DNA of 64,000 bases from Paenibacillus pasadenensis (GCF_023715725.1 NZ_JAMBOT010000016.1:33655-97654); one strand, 5' to 3'. Shown: positions 51,887-61,326, counted from the first letter of the stretch. Numbers and translations: made by a program. Notes: generated from the letters alone by a model not told the origin.

Positions 51887-52789
51887 ATGAGCGATCAGCA
51901 AAAAGATTATCTGGTAAGAGGTACGGCATGGGGAGGAAAAATCCGCGTGTTCGCGGCGCGTACAACCGAGCTGGTACGAGAGCTGCAGCAGCGGCACGGC
52001 ACCTATCCAACCGCATCTGCGGCGCTGGGACGAACGGCAACGGTTGGCGCCATGATGGGCATTATGCTGAAGGGCGAGGAAAGGCTGACGCTCCAGGTTA
52101 AGGGCGACGGCCCAATCGGTTCAATTGTCGTTGACGCCAATGCCAAAGGCGAGGTTCGCGGGTACGTGGACAACCCGGAAGCGCATTTGCCTTCGAACGC
52201 ACAGGGCAAGCTGGACGTGGCCGGTGTTGTTGGCACAACCGGTTATGTGCATGTAACGAAGGATTTGGGCTTGAAGGAGCCCTACCGCGGCAGCGTGCCG
52301 ATCATTTCGGGTGAGCTTGGCGAGGACTTCACGTATTACTTCGCGTCCTCGGAGCAAACGCCTTCCGCAGTCGGCGTCGGCGTTCTTGTCGATGTAGACG
52401 GAAGCGTGCTGCATGCCGGAGGCTTCATTATCCAGCTGCTGCCGGGACTGAGCGACGAGGAGATTACGCGGCTTGAAACGGCGCTTGGCGGATTGCCGCA
52501 TGTAACGGCGCTGCTCGATCAAGGAGAGACCCCTGAAGAAATTTTGCGCTGGGTTGTCGGCGACGACCTTACCGTGCACGAGACGCTGCCGGTCGGTTTT
52601 GCATGTCCATGCACCGAGGAGCGCGTCGAGCAGTCGCTCATCAGCATTGGAGAAGCGGAGCTGCAAAGCCTGATCGACGAAGATGGTCAAGCTGAGGTTC
52701 AATGCCATTTCTGCAACGAGAAATATACATTTAATAAACCGAGGCTGGAGAAGCTTCTGCAAGAAGCGAAGTCGGGCCGGACGAAGTAA
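51887..52789 (+). CDS. hslO: Redox-regulated chaperone Hsp33
   Basis: A 300-residue holdase. The N-terminal folding domain carries KDYLVRGTAWGGKIRVFAAR and LGRTATVGAMMGIMLKGEE. The C-terminal redox switch has the zinc-binding C-P-C (about 239-241) and C-x2-C (about 271-274, CHFC). Oxidation releases zinc and activates chaperone function. AAAGGAGGT precedes ATG 51887. Same position next to coaX as in B. subtilis. Confidence 0.96.
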   Translation: MSDQQKDYLVRGTAWGGKIRVFAARTTELVRELQQRHGTYPTASAALGRTATVGAMMGIMLKGEERLTLQVKGDGPIGSIVVDANAKGEVRGYVDNPEAHLPSNAQGKLDVAGVVGTTGYVHVTKDLGLKEPYRGSVPIISGELGEDFTYYFASSEQTPSAVGVGVLVDVDGSVLHAGGFIIQLLPGLSDEEITRLETALGGLPHVTALLDQGETPEEILRWVVGDDLTVHETLPVGFACPCTEERVEQSLISIGEAELQSLIDEDGQAEVQCHFCNEKYTFNKPRLEKLLQEAKSGRTK

Positions 52790-52801
52790 GGAAGCTTGCT
52801 C

Positions 52802-53779
52802 ATGGGCAGAGATAAAGCATTAAAAACGATCATCGGCATCCAGGCGGCGTGTATGGTCGTGCTTGCCGTATTGATTATAACGAACCGTCTTTCGGATGAG
52901 CCGGCCATTTTGCCCGTTAATGCGCAGCTGGATGAATCGGCGCAGGGGAACGGGATCGCTGCGACAGTAGGCGGCGTACAGATTAGCGAAGCAGAGCTGA
53001 TGAAGCAGCTGAGAGAGCAGTATGGCGACAGCCTGCTGCAGACGATGATGGTCCGGGCGGCTCTTGATCAGGAAAGCGCCAAAGGAGCTCTGCAAGTGAC
53101 CGAGGCTGAGGTCGAGGCGGAGCTCATGGTTCAGATGGCAGGTTACAGCGATAAGGAAAGCTTTTATAAGGAAATGAAGTCTCAGTTTGGATTAAGCCAA
53201 GACGATGTTTATGAAGAGGCTATGTACCGGCTGCTCCTTGAAAAATGGATGACCAAAGACATTGCCGTTTCCGAAGCCGCCATCGATGCTTATATGGAAG
53301 AGAATTCAGAAGAGCTGTATCCCGCTCCTCAGGTTCATTTGCGCTGGATTGTGAACGAAAGCCGCCAGCAAGCGGAACAGCTATTGCAGAAGATTGAAGC
53401 TGGTGAGGATTTTGGCGAGCTGGCCCGGCAGCACTCAATGGACGAGGCCACGGCTGAACTTGGCGGAGATCTCGGCGTCATGGAAGAGGGCGATCCGTTC
53501 CTTGCTCCGGAAGCGGCAGAGGCAGCAGCAGCTCTTGAGCCCGGAGCGATCTCGGAGCCAGTGGAGATCGAGGTCGGATTTGCGATTGTGCAGCTGCTCT
53601 CGCGCGAGCAGCCGCAATGGCTTGATGAAGAGCTGCTGCGAAGCGAAGTCCGGCGCATGCTGGCGCTGGATGAAGCGGGCTCGCTGAAGGAAGGCGAACA
53701 ACGCTTGCTAAGGCAATATGGAGTGTCTTCCGGATCCGTTAAAACCCCAGCCGCTCCTTCTCCATCCGCGAGCGGTTAA
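52802..53779 (+). CDS. Membrane-anchored PpiC-type peptidyl-prolyl isomerase (YacD/PrsA-like)
   Basis: A 325-residue protein from ATG 52802. A single N-terminal membrane anchor (residues about 9-27, LKTIIGIQAACMVVLAVLII) has no lipobox, so unlike PrsA it is not a lipoprotein. A SurA/PrsA-like N-terminal helical domain follows, then a parvulin domain (about 180-285: VHLRWIVNESRQQAEQLL, GGDLGVMEEGDPF, GFAIVQLL). Probably folds secreted proteins outside the membrane. Twelve bases after hslO. Equivalent by position to B. subtilis yacD. Confidence 0.88.
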   Translation: MGRDKALKTIIGIQAACMVVLAVLIITNRLSDEPAILPVNAQLDESAQGNGIAATVGGVQISEAELMKQLREQYGDSLLQTMMVRAALDQESAKGALQVTEAEVEAELMVQMAGYSDKESFYKEMKSQFGLSQDDVYEEAMYRLLLEKWMTKDIAVSEAAIDAYMEENSEELYPAPQVHLRWIVNESRQQAEQLLQKIEAGEDFGELARQHSMDEATAELGGDLGVMEEGDPFLAPEAAEAAAALEPGAISEPVEIEVGFAIVQLLSREQPQWLDEELLRSEVRRMLALDEAGSLKEGEQRLLRQYGVSSGSVKTPAAPSPSASG

Positions 53780-53830
53780 TGTGATGGCGATAGCCGCTGA
53801 CAATCCGGTATTTGTTCACGCATACGCCTA

Positions 53831-53860
53831 TTGACAAGGGCAGAAAGCCCTTGATAAGAT
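53831..53860 (+). promoter_or_regulatory. cysK promoter with an inverted repeat filling the spacer
   Basis: TTGACA (53831-53836), an 18-base spacer and TAAGAT (53855-53860). CAAGGGC-agaaa-GCCCTTG (53835-53853) is a perfect inverted repeat between the two hexamers, a likely operator. CymR control is known for B. subtilis cysK, but this repeat does not obviously match its box. Confidence 0.6.
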
Positions 53861-53918
53861 AGAACCAGCTTATAACCTACTATTTTAGTCGGAATATAGA
53901 TGAGGAGGCAGTTGGACC

Positions 53919-54860
53919 ATGGCCAGAATTGTGCAGAATGTAACAGAACTGATCGGAGATACGCCGCTTGTCCGTTTGAACCGTTTGGTGCCAGAGGGCA
54001 GTGCAGAGGTTTATGTGAAACTGGAGTACCAAAACCCGGGCTCCAGCGTTAAAGACCGTATTGCGATTAGCATGATCAACGTAGCCGAAGAGCAAGGTCT
54101 GATCAAGCCGGGCGTGTCGACGATTGTCGAACCTACCAGCGGCAACACGGGTATCGGCCTGGCCATGGTCGCAGCGGCCAAAGGATACCGCGCCATCCTG
54201 GTTATGCCGGAGACGATGAGCTTGGAGCGCCGCAACCTGCTGCGCGCTTACGGTGCTGAGCTGGTGCTCACGCCGGGAGCGGAAGGCATGAACGGAGCGG
54301 TTAAAAAAGCGGAACAGCTTGCGGAAGAGAACGAGAACTATTTCATTCCTCAGCAGTTCAAAAACCAAGCGAATGTGAAAGTTCACCGTGAAACGACCGG
54401 ACCTGAAATCGTTGAAGCGATCAACTCGCTTGACGGCAAGCTGGATGCTTTTGTAGCCGGCATCGGCACGGGCGGCACGATCAGCGGTACCGGTGAAGTT
54501 CTGCGCAGCAGCTTCCCGGACATCAAGATCGTTGCGGTTGAGCCTGCTGCTTCCCCGCTGCTGTCTGGCGGCAAGCCGGGCGGCCACAAGATTCAAGGCA
54601 TCGGCGCCAACTTCATTCCAGAAATTCTGAATCGTGATATTTACGACGAAGTAATCACGATTGAGAACGAGGAAGCGTTCGAATTTGCCCGCCGCGCGGC
54701 TAAAGAAGAAGGATTGCTCGTGGGCATCAGCTCCGGTGCCGCTATCTCCGCTGCTCTGCAAGTAGCCAAAAAGCTTGGCGCTGGCAAACGCGTCATCGCA
54801 GTTGTCCCAAGCAACGGCGAGCGCTACCTGAGCACGGCGCTGTTTAACTTCGAGAACTAA
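53919..54860 (+). CDS. cysK: Cysteine synthase A (O-acetylserine sulfhydrylase)
   Basis: A 313-residue PLP enzyme. The PLP lysine is in NPGSSVKDRIA (about residue 46), the substrate loop is EPTSGNTGIGLA, and GIGTGGTISGTGE binds the PLP phosphate. It makes cysteine from O-acetylserine and sulfide. GAGGAGGCAG precedes ATG 53919. Monocistronic with its own promoter and terminator. Confidence 0.96.
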   Translation: MARIVQNVTELIGDTPLVRLNRLVPEGSAEVYVKLEYQNPGSSVKDRIAISMINVAEEQGLIKPGVSTIVEPTSGNTGIGLAMVAAAKGYRAILVMPETMSLERRNLLRAYGAELVLTPGAEGMNGAVKKAEQLAEENENYFIPQQFKNQANVKVHRETTGPEIVEAINSLDGKLDAFVAGIGTGGTISGTGEVLRSSFPDIKIVAVEPAASPLLSGGKPGGHKIQGIGANFIPEILNRDIYDEVITIENEEAFEFARRAAKEEGLLVGISSGAAISAALQVAKKLGAGKRVIAVVPSNGERYLSTALFNFEN

Positions 54861-54882
54861 TTCTGCCTTAACGTTCAACCGG

Positions 54883-54920
54883 CCGTTTCCCTCCTGGCGA
54901 GGGGGACGGTCTTTTTTTTT
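54883..54920 (+). terminator. Terminator of cysK
   Basis: CCGT-tt-CCCTC-ctggc-GAGGG-gg-ACGG followed by a run of nine T. Confidence 0.85.
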
Positions 54921-55070
54921 GAATGCAGAACGGAATGAACAACCTTGATTTTAGGCCAAAGAAAAGATACGATCAGGCGATAGAAGAGCGGTGAAAAAGG
55001 AACGGAGCCTCGAGCTGACCCGCAGAAGCGGTACGGCAGCTGGTGAAGCTTTTCCATCAGCCTGAAACAG

Positions 55071-56711
55071 ATGAGCACGGAAGGCGGTACGGCAACGATG
55101 ATAGGAACGGTCTGCACCTCTTGGGCGCAATGGCGGGAATGGCTGGAGGATGAAAAGGCGTATACAACTTTGCCCGTGCTTGCACGATTAAAGCTCACGG
55201 AAGGGCAGGGGCTTCCGATTAGCTGGGAGACGGCATGGCAAGCGGAGGAGCCGTATTCCATGTTGATGGAAAGCGGCAAAACCGGACGGTATACGTACCT
55301 TGGCCGTCGTCCGTCGGCCGTGCTGCGGGGCAAAGGAAATATCGCCGAGCTGATGAAGCGGAATGCAGCGGGAGGTTATTCGCTTGAATCCCGGTTGGAT
55401 GCGCCTCCGCTTGAGGCGGTTCGCCACTGGATGGAAGGCCGGCGGGGCCCGAGAATTGCCGGCGGTCCGAAGTGGACGGGAGGCATCGCGGGTTTTTGGA
55501 GTTATGATGTTGCCCGCTCTATTGAGCGGCTGCCTGAGCAGGCCGAGGACGATCTGCAGCTGCCGGATTATTTGTTCCTGAAGCTGGACGAGCTATGGAT
55601 ATACGACCGGCAGGAGAGTTGTGTGTACGCAGCGGTTCACTGTGAGCTGGATTCGCAGCTGCGAGCAGAGCCGGCTATGCAGGCTCAGTACGACAAAGCG
55701 GCTGTACGCGCCGGGGACATGCTCCGGGAATGGACCGAATGGCTGGAGACGGCTGCTGCTGCCGAGCGTACGGCTTCGCGGCGGGCATTGCTGGAGCAGA
55801 GCGAAGCGGCGGGAGAGCTGCCTTTTCCTGATGTGCCCGAGGGAGCTTCAAGTCCGTTTCTGCAGGAGCGGTATCAGGCGGCAGTAGCGGCCATTCGCGA
55901 TTATATCGCAGCTGGAGACGTGTTTCAGGTGAATCTGTCGCTGCGCCAGCAGAAGGAAACGGACAGCTCGCCGGAGGAGCTGTACGAATGGCTCAGGCTG
56001 ATTAATCCCTCTCCTTATATGGGGCTGCTGCGTGCGCCGGATTTTCAGCTCGTGTCGGCATCCCCGGAGCTGCTGGTGGAATTGTCAGAGGGCCGTCTGT
56101 ATACCCGTCCTATTGCGGGGACGCGGCGCCGGGGCCGCACGCCGGAGGAGGATGCCGCTCTCGAGAATGAGCTGCGCCAGAACGAGAAGGAGACGGCCGA
56201 GCATATTATGCTCGTCGATCTGGAGCGCAACGATTTGGGCCGGGTATCCCGTTTCGGCAGCGTGCGCGTGGAAGAGCTGATGGTCGTGGAACGATACTCG
56301 CATGTCATGCATCTGGTGTCGCAGGTAAACGGCGAGCTGGCGGACGGACTTGATGCTTATGACGTTATCCGCGCTGTTTTTCCGGGCGGGACGATTACCG
56401 GAGCGCCGAAAATCCGGACGATGGAAATCATCGAGGAGCTGGAGCCGGTGCGCAGAGGGCCTTATACGGGTTCGATGGGCTGGATTGACTATAGCGGGGA
56501 TATGGAATTTAATATTATTATCCGCACGATGGCGGTACGGAATCGCACCGTCCATATCCAGGCCGGAGCGGGAATCGTCATCGATTCCGAACCGGAGCGG
56601 GAATACCGGGAGTCGCTGAACAAGGCGAGAGCGTTATGGCGCGCTTTTCAATATGCTGAATTGCATCGCACACACGGTGCGACATCAATCGACAGGGGGC
56701 CAATTCTATGA
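55071..56711 (+). CDS. pabB: Aminodeoxychorismate synthase component I PabB
   Basis: A 546-residue chorismate-utilising enzyme. N-terminal domain about 1-230, C-terminal chorismate-binding domain from about 265 (SPFLQERYQAAVAAIRDYIA). Motifs: GDVFQVNLSLRQ, NPSPYMGLL, RPIAGTRRRG, DLERNDLGRV and FPGGTITGAPK. It converts chorismate and ammonia to aminodeoxychorismate for folate. PIAGT, rather than the anthranilate pattern, and the fol context support PabB. The start is uncertain: ATG 55071 or ATG 55098. First gene of the pab/fol operon. Confidence 0.93.
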   Translation: MSTEGGTATMIGTVCTSWAQWREWLEDEKAYTTLPVLARLKLTEGQGLPISWETAWQAEEPYSMLMESGKTGRYTYLGRRPSAVLRGKGNIAELMKRNAAGGYSLESRLDAPPLEAVRHWMEGRRGPRIAGGPKWTGGIAGFWSYDVARSIERLPEQAEDDLQLPDYLFLKLDELWIYDRQESCVYAAVHCELDSQLRAEPAMQAQYDKAAVRAGDMLREWTEWLETAAAAERTASRRALLEQSEAAGELPFPDVPEGASSPFLQERYQAAVAAIRDYIAAGDVFQVNLSLRQQKETDSSPEELYEWLRLINPSPYMGLLRAPDFQLVSASPELLVELSEGRLYTRPIAGTRRRGRTPEEDAALENELRQNEKETAEHIMLVDLERNDLGRVSRFGSVRVEELMVVERYSHVMHLVSQVNGELADGLDAYDVIRAVFPGGTITGAPKIRTMEIIEELEPVRRGPYTGSMGWIDYSGDMEFNIIIRTMAVRNRTVHIQAGAGIVIDSEPEREYRESLNKARALWRAFQYAELHRTHGATSIDRGPIL

Positions 56712-57289
56712 TTCTGGTCATCGACAACTATGATTCCTTTACGTACAACCTGGTTCAGTATCTGGGCGAGCTGAAGGAAGAAATTATCGTGAAGCGCAAT
56801 GACGAGATCACCTTGGATGAAATTGCCGAGCTGGCTCCGGATCATATTCTGATCTCGCCAGGGCCGTGCTCGCCGAACGAAGCCGGCATCAGCCTGGCGC
56901 TGATAGAGCGTTTTAAAGGCGTCATCCCGATTCTTGGCGTTTGTCTTGGCCACCAGTCGATCGGACAGGCTTTCGGCGGCGAGGTCGTCCGGGCGGAGCG
57001 TTTAATGCACGGCAAAACTTCGCCTATCCATCATACCGGCAAAGGCGTGTTCAAAGGATTGCCTTCTCCGTTTACGGCGACGCGTTACCATTCCCTCATC
57101 GTCCGCCGCGAGACATTGCCGGATGAACTGGAAATTACGGCAGAAACGGCCGAGGGTGAAATTATGGGCCTTCGGCATAAGGAATATCAGGTGGAAGGGG
57201 TTCAATTCCATCCGGAATCCATCATTACCGAGAACGGCCTCAGCATGCTCCGCAACTTCTTGGCGGAGAAGGCGCCGGCGGTCAGATGA
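56708..57289 (+). CDS. pabA: Aminodeoxychorismate/anthranilate synthase glutaminase subunit PabA
   Basis: A 193-residue class I glutamine amidotransferase. Catalytic Cys79 (GVCLGHQSIGQ), His168 and Glu170 (QFHPESI) are present. It supplies ammonia to PabB; in B. subtilis this subunit also serves tryptophan synthesis, so dual use is plausible here. Overlaps pabB by four bases and pabC by four. Confidence 0.95.
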   Translation: MILVIDNYDSFTYNLVQYLGELKEEIIVKRNDEITLDEIAELAPDHILISPGPCSPNEAGISLALIERFKGVIPILGVCLGHQSIGQAFGGEVVRAERLMHGKTSPIHHTGKGVFKGLPSPFTATRYHSLIVRRETLPDELEITAETAEGEIMGLRHKEYQVEGVQFHPESIITENGLSMLRNFLAEKAPAVR

Positions 57290-58176
57290 AGATTGGTTAT
57301 AACGGAACCGTGGCGAGCGCCGGAGATGTTCGCATCTCCGTGTTTGACCACGGTTTTTTGTATGGGATGGGTTTGTTTGAAACGTTCCGCACCTACGGCG
57401 ACCAGCCTTTTTTGCTGGAGCGGCATCTGGAGCGGCTTGCGGAAGGATGCCGCAGGCTCCATATCCGTTATGAGCCGGACGCGGAGCGCCTAACGGAGCT
57501 GATTCGGCAGACGGCCGAGGCAAACGGATTGCCGGACGATGTGTACGTGCGGCTTACCGTATCCGCCGGAGAAGGAGGCCTCGGTCTTCCGGCCGGCGAT
57601 TACGAGGAGCCGCAGGAGATTGTGCTCGTAAAGGCGCTTCCCGAACCGGCGCCGGGCCTCTACGAGCATGGCCGCGAGCTGCGTCTGCTCGCCACGCCTC
57701 GCAATACGCCGGAGCTCGGGTTGCGCATGAAGTCGCTCCATTATATGAACAGCATCGCCGCCAAACGTGAATTGGCGGACAGCGGGGCGTCACCCGGCGC
57801 TGAAGGGTTCATGCTGACAAAGGAAGGCTGGCTGGCCGAAGGCATCGTCAGCAATCTGTTTTTTGCCTCTGGCAAAGTAGTGTATACGCCGTCGCTCGAT
57901 ACGGGCATTTTGCCGGGCATTACACGGGAGCATGTGCTGCAGCTGGCGCAAGAAGCTGGCTTTAGCGTTCAGGAGGGGCTATATACCTGGGAGCAGCTGC
58001 TCCAAGCCGATGAGGTATGGACGACCAACTCCATTCAAGAGCTTGTGCCTGCAACACTGTTGACCGATGCGGCCGGCAGAGGAAAGCATCCGGCCGCAGG
58101 CTTCACGGCAGGGCCGATGCTTCGGAAACTGCTGCAGCTATATCGTGCGGGAACTGGACGGAATCAGGGCTTTTAG
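57286..58176 (+). CDS. pabC: Aminodeoxychorismate lyase PabC
   Basis: A 296-residue class IV PLP aminotransferase-fold enzyme (FDHGFLYGMGLFETFRTYG near residue 22, LRMKSLHYMNSIAAKRELA with the PLP Lys, EGIVSNLFF, LPGITREHVL, TNSIQELVP). It cleaves pyruvate from aminodeoxychorismate to give p-aminobenzoate. Starts inside the pabA stop codon region. Confidence 0.93.
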   Translation: MKIGYNGTVASAGDVRISVFDHGFLYGMGLFETFRTYGDQPFLLERHLERLAEGCRRLHIRYEPDAERLTELIRQTAEANGLPDDVYVRLTVSAGEGGLGLPAGDYEEPQEIVLVKALPEPAPGLYEHGRELRLLATPRNTPELGLRMKSLHYMNSIAAKRELADSGASPGAEGFMLTKEGWLAEGIVSNLFFASGKVVYTPSLDTGILPGITREHVLQLAQEAGFSVQEGLYTWEQLLQADEVWTTNSIQELVPATLLTDAAGRGKHPAAGFTAGPMLRKLLQLYRAGTGRNQGF

Positions 58177-58212
58177 CCGCTTTTTTTCGGGAAAGAGAAA
58201 TAGGAGGCTGCT

Positions 58213-59097
58213 ATGTATACGAGAAATCTGAGCTGGGAAGTCCCGGCGCGCAGCTATGAGCTGTCCGGCGGAGTGAGGCTTGAGCTTGGCAGTCGGACGC
58301 TTATTATGGGCATCCTCAATGCAACGCCGGATTCCTTTTCTGACGGAGGCCGGCACAATGAAGGGGATGCGGCTGCAGAACACGCCCGTCAGATGGCGGT
58401 CGATGGCGCTGATTTGATCGACGTCGGCGGAGAATCGACCCGGCCCGGCTTCACGCCAGTGCCGCTGGAGGAAGAGATTCGGCGGGTTGTGCCGCTGATC
58501 GCCCGGCTGCGCGAGGAGCTGCCCGGCATACCGCTTTCCATCGATACGTACAAGCCTGCTACAGCGCGCGCCGCTCTGGAGGCGGGAGCTCACATCATCA
58601 ATGATATTTGGGGGCTGAAGCATGACCCCGAGATGGCTCGGGTAGCGGCTGAATTCGGCTGTCCGGTTATTATCAGCCACAATCGGGAGCAGCGGGATTA
58701 CGGAGATTTTGTACCGGATGTGCTGTCCGATCTGGAACGCAGCATCGAGATCGCAGCTGCCGCAGGGGTGCGTGACCACAACATTTGGCTCGACCCGGGA
58801 ATTGGTTTTGCCAAAACGTACGACGACAATCTGGAGCTGATGGCCCGTCTTTCCGAGCTTTCCGCTCTTGGGTATCCGGTGTTGCTCGGCACCTCGCGCA
58901 AGCGGTTCATTCGCGATACGCTCGGCCTTCCCGTCGAGCAGCTCAAGGAAGGGACGGCAGCGACCGTTGCGCTTGGCATCGCCCAAGGCTGCCAAATTGT
59001 CCGCGTGCATGATGTTGCTGAGATCAAACGGACGGCAACGATGATGGATGCGATGATATATGGAAAGGATGGAACAGACTCCCGATGGACAAAATGA
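58213..59097 (+). CDS. folP: Dihydropteroate synthase
   Basis: A 294-residue TIM barrel joining p-aminobenzoate to hydroxymethyl-dihydropterin pyrophosphate. Signature motifs: IMGILNATPDSFSDGG, VDGADLIDVGGESTRPG, NDIWG, DPGIGFAKT and LLGTSRKRFI. It is the sulfonamide target. AGGAGG precedes ATG 58213. It overlaps folB by 13 bases. Confidence 0.96.
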   Translation: MYTRNLSWEVPARSYELSGGVRLELGSRTLIMGILNATPDSFSDGGRHNEGDAAAEHARQMAVDGADLIDVGGESTRPGFTPVPLEEEIRRVVPLIARLREELPGIPLSIDTYKPATARAALEAGAHIINDIWGLKHDPEMARVAAEFGCPVIISHNREQRDYGDFVPDVLSDLERSIEIAAAAGVRDHNIWLDPGIGFAKTYDDNLELMARLSELSALGYPVLLGTSRKRFIRDTLGLPVEQLKEGTAATVALGIAQGCQIVRVHDVAEIKRTATMMDAMIYGKDGTDSRWTK

Positions 59098-59471
59098 CAC
59101 TTAATGGCATGCGCTTTTTTGGATACCATGGCGTATTTCCGGAGGAAAACAAGCTCGGCCAGCAGTTCCGGATCGACCTTAGCCTCAGGCTGGATCTGGA
59201 ACAGGCCGCCCGCACGGACGAGCTGGAGTATTCCATTAACTATGCTGAGCTGCATGCGCTCACCAAGCAAATCGTGGAAGGGCCGCCCTTCAAGCTTATC
59301 GAGGCGCTGGCAGGCCGTATTGCAACCGTTCTGCTTGAGACTTATACTGGCATTAATGAATTGACCGTTCGTGTGACGAAGCCGAGTCCTCCGTTCGAAG
59401 TGTTTTTCGACGGCGTTGTCGTCGAATTGGTGCGAAAGCGGGATGAGCATGGACAAATCGTTCCAGCCTGA
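59085..59471 (+). CDS. folB: Dihydroneopterin aldolase
   Basis: A 128-residue tunnel-fold enzyme: MTLNGMRFFGYHGVFPEE (catalytic Glu region), IDLSLRLDLEQAARTDELE, SINYAEL, LIEALAGRIATVLLE and VTKPSPP. It cleaves dihydroneopterin to hydroxymethyl-dihydropterin and glycolaldehyde. Overlaps folP upstream and folK downstream. Confidence 0.95.
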   Translation: MDKMTLNGMRFFGYHGVFPEENKLGQQFRIDLSLRLDLEQAARTDELEYSINYAELHALTKQIVEGPPFKLIEALAGRIATVLLETYTGINELTVRVTKPSPPFEVFFDGVVVELVRKRDEHGQIVPA

Positions 59472-60021
59472 ACAATCGGCTGTGCCGGTTCGGAAGACTG
59501 CAACTGCCTATATCGCTTTAGGCTCTAATATTGGAGACCGAAGCATGATGCTGGCCAGCGCCTTGCAGCTATTGGATGGGGCTGAAGGTGTAGAAGTGAT
59601 GCAAGTATCGTCCGTTTATGAGACGGACCCGGTCGGTTACGCCGACCAACCGGCCTTTTTGAACATGACGGCTGCTCTTTCGACCGCATTGGAACCGCTT
59701 GAGCTGCTTCGGCTGTTGCTGAAGCTGGAGCTGGAGCTTGGCCGCGTCAGAGAGTTTCGCAACGGTCCGCGGGTCATCGATCTGGATCTGCTGTTAGTTG
59801 ATGATGTATCGCTGAGCTTGCCCGAGCTGGAGCTTCCTCATCCGAGAATGCTGGACCGGGCATTTGTCATGGTGCCTCTGTCCGAGGTGCTGGAGAAGGG
59901 CCATCCTCTTCTCGAACAAGCCAAGGCCATGGCCGGGGCCGCATTACGGGATGGAAAGGAAGGCATTGTTTTATGGAATACGATCAATTGGCGCAGCGCG
60001 TCCGCGCCTTTCGGAAGCTAA
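59449..60021 (+). CDS. folK: Hydroxymethyl-dihydropterin pyrophosphokinase
   Basis: A 190-residue HPPK: YIALGSNIGDRSMML at the N-terminus, SSVYETDPVGYADQPAFLN, RNGPRVIDLDLLL and ELELPHPRMLDRAFVMVPL. It pyrophosphorylates the FolB product for FolP. ATG 59449 inside folB is chosen; the frame is open a little further upstream. It overlaps yazB by 49 bases. Confidence 0.95.
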   Translation: MDKSFQPEQSAVPVRKTATAYIALGSNIGDRSMMLASALQLLDGAEGVEVMQVSSVYETDPVGYADQPAFLNMTAALSTALEPLELLRLLLKLELELGRVREFRNGPRVIDLDLLLVDDVSLSLPELELPHPRMLDRAFVMVPLSEVLEKGHPLLEQAKAMAGAALRDGKEGIVLWNTINWRSASAPFGS

Positions 60022-60194
60022 AGGGTTACACGCAGCAGGAGCTGGCGGATAAGCTGGAGGTTTCCGTCGCCGTGCTGGGCTCCCTGGAAAGAGGCACGCG
60101 CAAACCGGAGTCGAAGTTGTTGGAGAGAATCGCCAAGACGCTTGGCATTGACTACGAAGAATTGACTGCCGCTGCCAGCGGCGGTCTCCGATAG
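59973..60194 (+). CDS. yazB: Xre-family helix-turn-helix protein YazB
   Basis: A 73-residue single-domain regulator: RVRAFRKLKGYTQQELADKL, SVAVLGSLERGTRKPESKLL is the HTH_3 fold, with a short acidic tail. The conserved position in the folate operon matches B. subtilis yazB, whose target is unknown. It starts within folK, so it is coupled to it. Confidence 0.9.
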   Translation: MEYDQLAQRVRAFRKLKGYTQQELADKLEVSVAVLGSLERGTRKPESKLLERIAKTLGIDYEELTAAASGGLR

Positions 60195-60212
60195 AAATGA
60201 GGTAACATTTGT

Positions 60213-61208
60213 ATGCTTAAGATCGGCAATATCGAAATGAAAAATAATGTCGTTCTCGCCCCGATGGCCGGCGTTTGCAATCCGGCATTCCGCCTGATCG
60301 CCAAAGAGTTCGGAACCGGACTCGTCTGCGCCGAGATGGTCAGCGACAAAGCAATTGTACACGGCAATAAGCGCACGCGCGAAATGCTGTTTGTCGATGA
60401 GCGCGAAAAGCCGCTCAGCCTGCAGATTTTCGGCGGTGACCGGGAATCGCTCGTGCAAGCGGCGAAAGTTGTCGACAAAGAAACTAACGCCGACATCATT
60501 GATATCAACATGGGCTGCCCTGTTCCAAAAGTGACAAAATGCGACGCCGGCGCCCGCTGGCTGCTAGACCCCAACAAAATTTATGACATGGTCAGCTCCG
60601 TCGTTGACGCGGTAGAGAAGCCTGTCACGGTGAAAATGCGGATCGGCTGGGACAGCGAGCATATTTTTGTTGTAGAAAACGCGCTTGCCGTAGAACGCGC
60701 CGGCGGTAAAGCGGTCAGCGTGCACGGCCGCACCCGCGAGCAGCTTTACACGGGCCGCGCCGATTGGAACTATATCCGTCAAGTAAAGGAAGCCGTCGGA
60801 ATCCCGGTCATCGGCAACGGCGATATATCGTCTCCTGAGGATGCTAAGCGCATGCTGGCGGAAACGGGGTGTGACGGTGTGATGATTGGCCGAGCCGCAC
60901 TTGGCAATCCGTGGATGCTGTACCGTACTATTCACTACTTGACGCATGATGAGCTGCTGCCTGATCCAACTGCCCAAGAGAAGATGGAAATCGCTATTCT
61001 CCACATGGACCGGCTGATTGCACTTAAGGGCGAAGCCGTAGCGGTGCGTGAGATGCGCAAACATTTGGCCTGGTATCTGAAGGGTTTGCCTGGAGCCGCC
61101 CGGATTAAGGACAACATTATGGAAGAGACAAGCCGCGATGTTATGGTTCATATTTTGAACGACTACATCGACTCCCTCAACCGCGGCGAGCATACAGCCG
61201 CCGTTTAA
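60213..61208 (+). CDS. dusB: tRNA-dihydrouridine synthase DusB
   Basis: A 331-residue FMN-dependent enzyme: LAPMAGVCNPAFRLIAKEFG, DINMGCPVPKVTKCDAG with the catalytic Cys, AVSVHGRTREQLYTG, GNGDISSPEDA and IGRAALGNPW. It reduces uridines in tRNA. GAGG lies ahead of ATG 60213. Last gene of the pab/fol operon; a large terminator follows. Confidence 0.95.
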   Translation: MLKIGNIEMKNNVVLAPMAGVCNPAFRLIAKEFGTGLVCAEMVSDKAIVHGNKRTREMLFVDEREKPLSLQIFGGDRESLVQAAKVVDKETNADIIDINMGCPVPKVTKCDAGARWLLDPNKIYDMVSSVVDAVEKPVTVKMRIGWDSEHIFVVENALAVERAGGKAVSVHGRTREQLYTGRADWNYIRQVKEAVGIPVIGNGDISSPEDAKRMLAETGCDGVMIGRAALGNPWMLYRTIHYLTHDELLPDPTAQEKMEIAILHMDRLIALKGEAVAVREMRKHLAWYLKGLPGAARIKDNIMEETSRDVMVHILNDYIDSLNRGEHTAAV

Positions 61209-61246
61209 ACGCCGCCGCTCCTATCCTAGTACCGGTCAGAACAAGG

Positions 61247-61298
61247 GCGCCCGCGCGCAAGCCTCTTCCGTGAAGAGGACGGCGGGCGCTTTTCTTTT
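61247..61298 (+). terminator. Branched terminator after dusB
   Basis: Outer GCGCCCGC/GCGGGCGC stem (61247-61254 with 61282-61289), inner CCTCTTC-cgt-GAAGAGG hairpin, then TTTTCTTTT. Confidence 0.88.
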
Positions 61299-61326
61299 CG
61301 GTCGGACGGGCAGCGATGGGCTCGCA

